A stretch of 5,787 nucleotides of DNA from positions 1 to 5,787 of the forward strand of contig DAIEQP010000085.1 of NCBI GenBank assembly GCA_027347805.1, in the 5' to 3' direction. This document shows, piece after piece, positions 1 through 5,787 of the stretch (the first letter of the stretch is position 1; every line of letters starts with the position of its first letter). The notes under the pieces were generated by a model that was not told the origin of the DNA, searched no databases, and worked only from the letters and a program-made list of their open reading frames with translations. The DNA is from Ignavibacteria bacterium. Its GTDB lineage: Bacteria > Bacteroidota > Ignavibacteria > Ignavibacteriales > Melioribacteraceae. Position numbers and translations under genes: made by a program.

Positions 1-103
1 TCATTGTACTCTGCGCAAGTTTATTTATTCCAACTTGTGCTCGAACGTCCGTCAGCAGTAAAAGTGCGATGCTGAATAACCAAAATAATTTTATAGATTT
101 CAT
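1..103 (-). CDS. N-terminus of an exported protein, possibly PorV/PorQ family (partial, cut by window edge)
   Basis: Only the first 34 codons are present; the gene continues beyond position 1. The start ATG (101-103) follows a strong AGAGGAGA at 7 bases spacing, 20 bp after the stop of the previous gene. The visible protein begins MKSIKLFWLFSIALLLLT, a typical signal peptide, with predicted cleavage VRA|QV after residue 22. Mature residues start QVGINKLAQSTM. A mature start of the form 'AQxGxxKLAQ' just before a membrane-barrel domain fits proteins annotated PorV/PorQ family in Ignavibacteria-like genomes. That family includes the outer-membrane shuttle PorV of the type IX secretion system. 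Its place right after a gene for a T9SS-tailed protein agrees with this. The call rests on about 12 mature residues and context, so the family is tentative. The existence of an exported-protein gene here is well supported by RBS, spacing and signal peptide. Confidence 0.8.
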   Translation of the reverse strand, partial: MKSIKLFWLFSIALLLLTDVRAQVGINKLAQSTM

Positions 104-110
104 TAAAATT

Positions 111-118
111 TCTCCTCT
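111..118 (-). promoter_or_regulatory. Ribosome-binding site of the partial downstream gene
   Basis: AGAGGAGA on the minus strand, seven bases before the ATG at 101-103. It begins five bases after the stop codon of the preceding gene (124-126). This is the strongest of the three sites and is key evidence that a third gene starts here. Confidence 0.85.
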
Positions 119-123
119 AAATT

Positions 124-2391
124 TTATCGGACGACAACAAATTTTTGAATTGCTTTTTCACCATTATCTTTTTCTATAACAGCAATGTAAACTCCGCTGC
201 TAATAATCTGCTGACTCGATGTGACCATATCCCAGGTTTCTGAACCAGCTCTTACAGTGCTTTCATGCCGAATTGTTTTTACAAGATCTCCATTCTCGGT
301 GTAAATCCTGATGGAACAAACTATCGGCAGGTTATAAAAATTAATTCCTCTTTGATCAGTGTAGCCATATGCAACAAGCTGCGGATCATTAATATTATAA
401 GGATTTGGTGCAATTCTAACTTTAGATAAGTCTTCCTGAGAAAGTCTTGGCGGATTTACCCAGTAAATATTCGGGACATAAACTCTTCCGCTATACATTA
501 TTTTTCCTCTTGTTGTAGGATCTGCATTCGGATCATTTGCATCAATAGTTGCCTTTGATTGAATGAAGTAATAATACTGAGCAAGAGCAAGCACACCTTT
601 ATCTTTAAATGAGTGAGTTGTTGTCTTGTCGAATTTATCCGAGTCATATACAATTTCATAAAATGTAGTATCGAGACTCGAAATTCTTCTGCATATTCTA
701 TAACCGGCAAAATTCGATAACAATTCTGCTTCTGTATCTGTCCATGTTATTTCAACTCCATCACCATATGCATAAATCTTTACCATTGTTGGAGGAGGAG
801 GTGCTTGAGGTATTTTATAATTGTGTTTGAAATTCCATTTCGCTCTGTATGCCGATAACATAACAGAGTCAATTCCGCTGCTAATCCATCTGTCTTTAAT
901 TTTATCCTGCTCACTAGCATTTGTTGGAAATGCAAAGTTTGCCGGCAGCCAACCCGTATTTTGATTTGGCATGTTAGTCGGATTAGTCAGCGTTCCCTTA
1001 TACCATTTGTTGCCAACTTCCTTCGCAACTTTTGTATCAAGGCCTGCCCATCCGCATGCATAAACAATATGAATTTTTTGTCCCGGAGCTAATTTGTATG
1101 GACCGAATGACATGTACATAAAATTTTCACTTGTAGCACCGCTTACATATTCAGAGTATGATGATTTTCCAGTTTCATCTGGATTTAAACTGTGCATTGT
1201 TCCCGGAAAAGCAACACCAGTAAGTTTTGAAAGATCGAACAAACCGCCTCTCATTGCCCAGAAATTTTTAGATCCATAAGGATCGCCGCTTGAAGTATAT
1301 GGAAGCTGGCTGCTGTTTCCAGTGTAAGTTATTCTCGGCTGCAAAAAATCATCTACATCATTTGCAGCACTTGTATATGGCGCTTTTGATGCATGCAGGA
1401 TTGTAATAAAATTCATACCTGTTCCAATCAGTCTTCCGTTTTGACTTGGAATTGGAGCGCCCATATTATCTCCAACTCTGCTCGGATCATCTGCTCCATA
1501 TTCATAAAATACTCTCATGTTGCCGGGGACTTTACCGCCGACAAATGTCATTAAGGTATCTGCTGCCCTTCCGCCATGATAATGCTGCCAGGTTTTTGCT
1601 GCTTCAAATCCAACTTCATTAGATCCCGGTGCAGGATTTCTACCGTATGAATATTCACCATTATTCAGGTTCATATATGTTTGAATATATAAACTATCGT
1701 ATGTCTGCCCTTTACCTTTAAAGACTGCTACTTTATCACTATTATTTGTGAATTCGTAATCGTATATGATATAATTGTTATTATAATTTTGTGTCCAGCC
1801 TATGATTTTTCTACTCAATGTTATTCCATAGACATATTCATTTGTAACAGTAATCATCTGATCATATGTTCCATCAGATAATTTGGATGGGTCATTAGTA
1901 CCAAAATCTGTTAAACTAACTGTTTGTACCTGGGTTGGGTTTACAATTGTCTGCGCAGGATATTTATACCGAACATAATTTGTCATCGGAACTGTAATTT
2001 TTCCAGTCGGCATAAAATCATTGTCAACCATATCATGAATTGCAGCTCTTTCATTTGGACTTCTATTAAACTTTACCGAATCTGTATTGTAAGGATTTAA
2101 CCAGCGTGCGGTACCAATCTGGAACCCAGATCCGGAATTTGCCTGCATGTATTGACCGCGCCATCCAAGTATATCATAGTCGTTAGGAAAGAATCCTGAG
2201 GTATATGTAAAATTCCCTCTATAACCATTATCCGTTATACCTGTCCAGAATCTTCCAACTCTCATTGTAGCCGATTGCTGCTGCTGTTGTGCAAATAAAT
2301 TTTCGCTCAAGAAAATTGAAATGCTTAATAGAATCATCAGCAAAATTTTCTTCGGCAACAAATCTGCTTTTAATAATTCATTCAATTTCAT
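124..2391 (-). CDS. Secreted protein with FnIII-like domain and T9SS type A-like C-terminal sorting domain
   Basis: The product is 755 residues and predicted to be exported by Sec, then carried across the outer membrane by a type IX system. Residues 1-34 form a signal peptide with a rather long n-region (15 residues to KK), a hydrophobic core and cleavage at LFA|QQ, leaving a five-glutamine mature N-terminus. Residues 41-525 are a large region I cannot assign. It is rich in Tyr, Asn and Gly and looks like extracellular beta structure, with NNYIIYDYEFTNNSD near 205-219 and SFGPYKLAPGQKIHIVYA at 428-445. A proline linker (QAPPPP, 529-534) leads to a fibronectin-III-like domain at about 535-645 (VEITWTD, AGYRICRR, YYYFIQSKA). 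The tail at about 657-755 has IAPNPY, IRIYTENGDLVKTI, SSGVYIAVIE and KFVVVR. No catalytic motif was recognised, so an adhesive, binding or structural role is as likely as an enzyme. The start is supported by GGAG six bases upstream. It lies 38 bp after the receptor gene. Confidence 0.93.
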   Translation of the reverse strand: MKLNELLKADLLPKKILLMILLSISIFLSENLFAQQQQQSATMRVGRFWTGITDNGYRGNFTYTSGFFPNDYDILGWRGQYMQANSGSGFQIGTARWLNPYNTDSVKFNRSPNERAAIHDMVDNDFMPTGKITVPMTNYVRYKYPAQTIVNPTQVQTVSLTDFGTNDPSKLSDGTYDQMITVTNEYVYGITLSRKIIGWTQNYNNNYIIYDYEFTNNSDKVAVFKGKGQTYDSLYIQTYMNLNNGEYSYGRNPAPGSNEVGFEAAKTWQHYHGGRAADTLMTFVGGKVPGNMRVFYEYGADDPSRVGDNMGAPIPSQNGRLIGTGMNFITILHASKAPYTSAANDVDDFLQPRITYTGNSSQLPYTSSGDPYGSKNFWAMRGGLFDLSKLTGVAFPGTMHSLNPDETGKSSYSEYVSGATSENFMYMSFGPYKLAPGQKIHIVYACGWAGLDTKVAKEVGNKWYKGTLTNPTNMPNQNTGWLPANFAFPTNASEQDKIKDRWISSGIDSVMLSAYRAKWNFKHNYKIPQAPPPPTMVKIYAYGDGVEITWTDTEAELLSNFAGYRICRRISSLDTTFYEIVYDSDKFDKTTTHSFKDKGVLALAQYYYFIQSKATIDANDPNADPTTRGKIMYSGRVYVPNIYWVNPPRLSQEDLSKVRIAPNPYNINDPQLVAYGYTDQRGINFYNLPIVCSIRIYTENGDLVKTIRHESTVRAGSETWDMVTSSQQIISSGVYIAVIEKDNGEKAIQKFVVVR
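127..423 (-). other. T9SS type A-like C-terminal sorting domain (protein region)
   Basis: This codes for residues 657-755 of the secreted protein. Seen: KVRIAPNPYN, then IRIYTENGDLVKTI, a W-D pair at 720-721, SSGVYIAVIEKDNGEKAIQKF and a final VVVR. This order of motifs, PNP near the start, I-x-IY-x-x-x-G, SGVY and a basic-ending last strand, is that of Por-secretion-tail domains, which direct proteins to the type IX translocon and are usually removed at the surface by PorU. The match is by pattern only. A FlgD-Ig-like fold with a structural role is the main alternative. Confidence 0.65.
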
Positions 2392-2397
2392 TTATTA

Positions 2398-2401
2398 CTC
2401 C
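2398..2401 (-). promoter_or_regulatory. Ribosome-binding site of the T9SS-tailed protein gene
   Basis: GGAG on the minus strand, six bases (TAATAA) before the ATG at 2389-2391. It lies in the 38-bp gap after the receptor stop codon. The start it selects includes the long n-region of the signal peptide; the next in-frame Met (residue 19) lies inside the hydrophobic core and would destroy the signal. Confidence 0.75.
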
Positions 2402-2429
2402 ATTATTATTTCAATTTCGTAAAAGAGAT

Positions 2430-5400
2430 TTAAAAATCAATTCTGAAGCCAAACCAAATATCTCTTGGCTGCTTGAATGTCCAGAATGAAAGATTCGGAT
2501 CATTTATGTATGACTTATCACTTGATCTTAAATCACCAATCTCATCATCACCTGCAATGTACTGTCCAGGATTTTGAGAACGGAGCGCATCAAATTCAGG
2601 ACTGTCATACATTGGAAGATGTAAAGATTTCAAATAATTACTTCTGTCATTAGTATCAAAGAATGTATAACCCTGGCTCATTGCATTTACTTTTACATTT
2701 AATACGTTGCTGATATCTAGATAGAATGAAGCTCTGTGTCCTGCAATTTCAAAACTCTTTGTAAGTTTTAAATCAAGCATGTAATAATCAGGCCACTGAA
2801 CATTATTGCTATAGTGAAGTTTACCAAGCGGATTCCATGTAAAATAATCGCCGGCTGTGTAAGTTGCGAAAAGTGTTAGATCCCATCCTCCTAACGGATT
2901 TACACCAAGGAATTCCGGACCAAAATCTTTTGGACTTCTAAAAGTAAGGTTCATATTCAATGCAGGACGAGGTAGAGTTTTTGTTTCCTGTCCGGCATAC
3001 AAACCAACCTGATCATTATTAATATCTTTATCTGTAATAGTTTTTCTTCCGGTTAAACCATTTTTCTTTAACATATAATCAAAATTTATCCAGCCAGTAA
3101 ACCAGCTGTTATCACTCTTTGTAATATTTACTTCAAGACCTTGAATATCCTGGTACTGGTTATTTGCCTGATTTGTATAATTAAGAACCCCGCTTGCAGT
3201 TTGATATGTTACACTTCCGGCTTCACCAGTTACATCTTTTCCGTAACCTGAAACTGTAAGAATCATATTTTCATAAAAATTATATGCAATACCAAGTTCA
3301 TAAGAAATTGTTCTCGGCGGTTCCATATTTGGATTTGTCATATTATACAAACCGTTTTTATCGTATCTGTATCTGAACTGATACATTGTATAATAAGGTG
3401 GATTGCTTCTGAAGTGTCCGTAATTAAAATAAAATTTTGAGTTTGTAGTTACAGGAAATGAAACGCCAATTCTTGGAGAAAAAGTTAAATAGTTTTGAAT
3501 TGGCTGCAGAAATCCCGGATGAGTTTCGTTGTATTTTGACCAGACATCCCAGATATATGATTTTCCTGATTCAAGGTAACTGAATAGTACAGCGGCAGTC
3601 TGATCATCTTTCTGAGGTTTGAACATTTCTTCATTAAATGGATCTGCCGGCCATAAACCGCCGCCGCCATAATAATAATCCATTCTTACACCAATGTTTG
3701 CAACTATTTCATTATAATTAATTTGATCCTGAACATACATTCCAGTCTGACTTGGATATCTTTCATAATTGAATTCATAAGCATTGTAATAATTTGTATT
3801 CCATTTCTCCCAGAAGTTATGCTTCAACTCAATATAATTGTATTCAATTCCACCCTTCAGATAATGATGATCATCCAGCTGGGAAGCGATATCGAATTTT
3901 GCTCTTATTTGATTTGTTTTTGATTTATCATACAAATCTCCTTCCTTAGATCCAAACTGGAAAGGAATACCTAATGTGCTTCCAACGTATTCAGAAAATG
4001 TTGTACCTCTAATTGATCTTGAACCAAACTGAAGTTTACCATATGGAACTTCTGTCAGCAAAAATTTTCCAATCTGTGTAACAACTGTTGAATCTCTGTT
4101 ATCACCGTTTGGTGTTTGATCTTCAATTGATAAACAGCTTAAGGTTAATTCCCAATAAGTTGACGGACTCAAAACATGATTAATTGTAATACCATTCATT
4201 AAAGTTGTCTGGCTTAACATTGGAAAGAATGGCGGATCGAACCAGTTTGTATAGTTATTGTAAATGATTTTTGTGTTGTCAATCGGCATAAATCCGCCGG
4301 AGTTGGCTGCATCGGGTGCATCACCAAAAGCAGGACGAATGGGGCTGACACCAAGTTGTCTTTTCCATAAAGTGTTCAATGTTACAGTAAGATTTTTTGC
4401 AGGTGTAGCTTTAATTGTTCCAAGTGTTGTATATGATTTTTGGCTGGGCACAACTACGGGAATATTATAATACTGTTCCTGAGATGTATTCGAAATATAA
4501 AATGTTGCATCGCCTAAAAATTTGCCAATGAATGGAACTGGTCCGCCGAACCCGCCATCAAAATTCCAATCTGAACCGCCTTCTTTCATCTGATGATTTG
4601 CAAATGCATCTTTTTGACTCTGGCTTAATTCATAATAATTTATTTGCTGTTTAATATTATCAGGAAGTTTTGATAGTCCTTCATAATCCGGAGTAGATAA
4701 CATCAGCCAGTTGAACAAGTAAAATAAATCCATTGCGCTTGCCTGCTGGGCAGCAGGTTTACCATTGTTATATAATTTAGCCTGTGCAATCCATCCTGTA
4801 AATGCAGGATGCTGGTAGTAATTATAATAATCTTCACTTGTTGGATCGGCATATTTAGGCCAGGTACCTGCGGATCCAAGGAACGAAATATTAGGATCGG
4901 TGAACATACCGGCATAAGGATTATCTTTACTAAAGAAATTACCGCCAAATCTTTTTATGTGATCATTATTTTTTGAAATGCTGATTGTTCCATGATATCC
5001 GTCAGTTGTTCCGCTCTTAGTTGTAATATTTATCAAACCGGATCTAAAGTTTCCATACTCAGCATTGTAACCGCCGGATAAAAGTGAAACCTGATCAATC
5101 GCACTCATTGGAATTGAAGTTTCTGCATTTCCGACTGCGGCATTGTTGTATGCCAAGCCATTTACCATTGTTCCTGTCTGATCTGCTGAACCGCCTCGGA
5201 TCGTTAAAAATCCATTACTTTCTGATACACCGGGCATCTTGGAAAGGAATGCATTTATTTGTCTAACACCAGAAGCATCCTGTAATTGATCGGAAGAAAT
5301 AACCATTTGTGTATTTGATACTTCTTTGTGTAGTTCATCAGCTTTTGCTGTTACAACTACTTCCTGTCCCTGGATTGTTGTTGGTTCTAAATCAACTGAT

Positions 5401-5711
5401 ATTGTTGTTACACGATCCGCAGAAACGACAAGATTCTTTAATGTTTTGGTTGTATAGCCAACCATAGAAATCTGTAAATCATATGTTCCTACCGGAACAT
5501 TAATAACAATAAATTTTCCCTCTTCATCTGAATAATTACCAAGTGTTGTGCCTTTTACAATTGCGCTCACACCAATCAATGGTTCTTTGGTTTGTGAATC
5601 TTTAACAACTCCCATAATTCTGCTTCTGGATTGAGCTGAAAGAATTCCAAAAGTAAATATTAATGTGAGAACTGTCAGGAATATTTTTTTCAGAAGATTT
5701 TGATTTAGCAT
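2430..5711 (-). CDS. TonB-dependent outer-membrane receptor with N-terminal carboxypeptidase-regulatory-like domain
   Basis: This 1093-residue protein is predicted to be a 22-strand outer-membrane barrel that imports a ligand using energy from TonB-ExbBD. Residues 1-26 form a signal peptide (LLKKIFLTVLTLIF core, cleavage LSA|QS). Residues 31-115 match the carboxypeptidase-regulatory-like fold (GVVKDSQTKEPLIGVSAIVK, then SDEEGKF and VPVGTYDLQISMVGY). A TonB-box-like EVVVTA lies at 117-122. The plug spans about 121-235, with FLSKMPGV, LTIRGG, MVNGL, ID-VSLLSGGYNAEYG and INITTKSG. The rest is barrel, with GGPVP at 389-393, FSPRIG near 744-749, YLDISNVLNV at 997-1006 and a terminal FGFRIDF ending in phenylalanine, as expected for BAM recognition. 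The start is fixed by GGGAGAG four bases upstream. Substrate is unknown. The architecture resembles SusC, but no SusD partner is visible, so I do not call it susC. It is the first visible gene of the likely operon. Confidence 0.95.
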   Translation of the reverse strand: MLNQNLLKKIFLTVLTLIFTFGILSAQSRSRIMGVVKDSQTKEPLIGVSAIVKGTTLGNYSDEEGKFIVINVPVGTYDLQISMVGYTTKTLKNLVVSADRVTTISVDLEPTTIQGQEVVVTAKADELHKEVSNTQMVISSDQLQDASGVRQINAFLSKMPGVSESNGFLTIRGGSADQTGTMVNGLAYNNAAVGNAETSIPMSAIDQVSLLSGGYNAEYGNFRSGLINITTKSGTTDGYHGTISISKNNDHIKRFGGNFFSKDNPYAGMFTDPNISFLGSAGTWPKYADPTSEDYYNYYQHPAFTGWIAQAKLYNNGKPAAQQASAMDLFYLFNWLMLSTPDYEGLSKLPDNIKQQINYYELSQSQKDAFANHQMKEGGSDWNFDGGFGGPVPFIGKFLGDATFYISNTSQEQYYNIPVVVPSQKSYTTLGTIKATPAKNLTVTLNTLWKRQLGVSPIRPAFGDAPDAANSGGFMPIDNTKIIYNNYTNWFDPPFFPMLSQTTLMNGITINHVLSPSTYWELTLSCLSIEDQTPNGDNRDSTVVTQIGKFLLTEVPYGKLQFGSRSIRGTTFSEYVGSTLGIPFQFGSKEGDLYDKSKTNQIRAKFDIASQLDDHHYLKGGIEYNYIELKHNFWEKWNTNYYNAYEFNYERYPSQTGMYVQDQINYNEIVANIGVRMDYYYGGGGLWPADPFNEEMFKPQKDDQTAAVLFSYLESGKSYIWDVWSKYNETHPGFLQPIQNYLTFSPRIGVSFPVTTNSKFYFNYGHFRSNPPYYTMYQFRYRYDKNGLYNMTNPNMEPPRTISYELGIAYNFYENMILTVSGYGKDVTGEAGSVTYQTASGVLNYTNQANNQYQDIQGLEVNITKSDNSWFTGWINFDYMLKKNGLTGRKTITDKDINNDQVGLYAGQETKTLPRPALNMNLTFRSPKDFGPEFLGVNPLGGWDLTLFATYTAGDYFTWNPLGKLHYSNNVQWPDYYMLDLKLTKSFEIAGHRASFYLDISNVLNVKVNAMSQGYTFFDTNDRSNYLKSLHLPMYDSPEFDALRSQNPGQYIAGDDEIGDLRSSDKSYINDPNLSFWTFKQPRDIWFGFRIDF

Positions 5712-5715
5712 TTGA

Positions 5716-5722
5716 CTCTCCC
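5716..5722 (-). promoter_or_regulatory. Ribosome-binding site of the TonB-dependent receptor gene
   Basis: GGGAGAG on the minus strand, four bases before the ATG at 5709-5711 (six if only GGGAG is counted). It supports the chosen start, which also gives a complete signal peptide. Confidence 0.8.
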
Positions 5723-5787
5723 GTATTGAAACTTTTCTTTGTAAAAATTAATGCATTTATTTATTTCCTTAAAATCATTTTTTTGGA

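Noticed and set aside
2392..2429. Possible terminator or regulatory hairpin between the receptor and the T9SS-tailed gene
   Set aside because: The 38-bp gap contains only the RBS and A/T-rich sequence; no inverted repeat with a stable stem is visible.
3659..3667. GCC/CGG-type triplet run (and a GGA run near 790..799), possible microsatellites
   Set aside because: They encode short Gly4 and Pro4 stretches in the receptor and the linker of the secreted protein; too short to count as repeats.
4264..4470. Plus-strand open frame of 68 codons (and similar short frames at 1094..1279, 2289..2489, 3723..3923 and 5084..5266)
   Set aside because: These lie opposite or across the ends of well-supported long genes, show no domain or credible RBS, and are best explained as antisense shadows.
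4703..4948. Minus-strand 81-codon frame inside the receptor gene (and similar ones at 3485..3670 and 498..710)
   Set aside because: Out-of-frame translations of real coding sequence; the enclosing frame carries all the recognisable motifs.
5750..5757. Perfect 8-bp palindrome AATGCATT upstream of the receptor gene, possible operator
   Set aside because: Too short, does not extend on either side, has no second copy nearby, and is common in AT-rich DNA.
5743..5774. Bacteroidetes-type promoter candidate upstream of the receptor gene: TTTT, 20-base spacer, TAATTTTT on the minus strand
   Set aside because: It resembles TTTG-N19-21-TANNTTTG but lacks the G of both boxes, and the region is so A/T-rich that such a match is expected by chance.

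Overview
The window is AT-rich bacterial DNA holding three tightly packed genes, all on the minus strand, so transcription runs from high to low coordinates. In order they are a complete TonB-dependent outer-membrane receptor (2430..5711), a complete secreted protein with a type IX secretion (T9SS)-like C-terminal sorting domain (124..2391), and the first 34 codons of a third exported protein (1..103) that runs off the left edge. The gaps are 38 and 20 bp, each holds a Shine-Dalgarno sequence, and neither shows a terminator hairpin. They are most simply read as one operon.

The gene content points to the Bacteroidota/Chlorobiota/Ignavibacteriota-like group. The receptor has the N-terminal carboxypeptidase-regulatory-like domain typical of that group. 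The second protein ends in a T9SS type A-like tail. All three predicted signal peptides are followed by glutamine at mature position +1, the 'Q-rule' described for Bacteroidetes. However, all three genes have clear purine-rich Shine-Dalgarno sequences, which classical Bacteroidia and Flavobacteriia mostly lack. I therefore lean towards Ignavibacteria or a neighbouring lineage. This is inference, not proof.

All three products should act at the cell envelope. The receptor would take up an unknown ligand using TonB energy. The middle gene would make a large surface or secreted protein: a roughly 480-residue region I cannot assign, a proline linker, a fibronectin-III-like domain and the sorting tail. 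The third protein may be a PorV/PorQ-family outer-membrane protein, but only its signal peptide and about 12 mature residues are visible. If so, the operon would link a receptor, a T9SS cargo and a possible cargo-handling protein. No SusD-like lipoprotein is present between or beside the visible genes.

I see no tRNA, rRNA, CRISPR array, insertion sequence or long repeat. The 76 bp upstream of the receptor gene (5712..5787) hold its ribosome-binding site and probably part of its promoter, but no convincing promoter elements.
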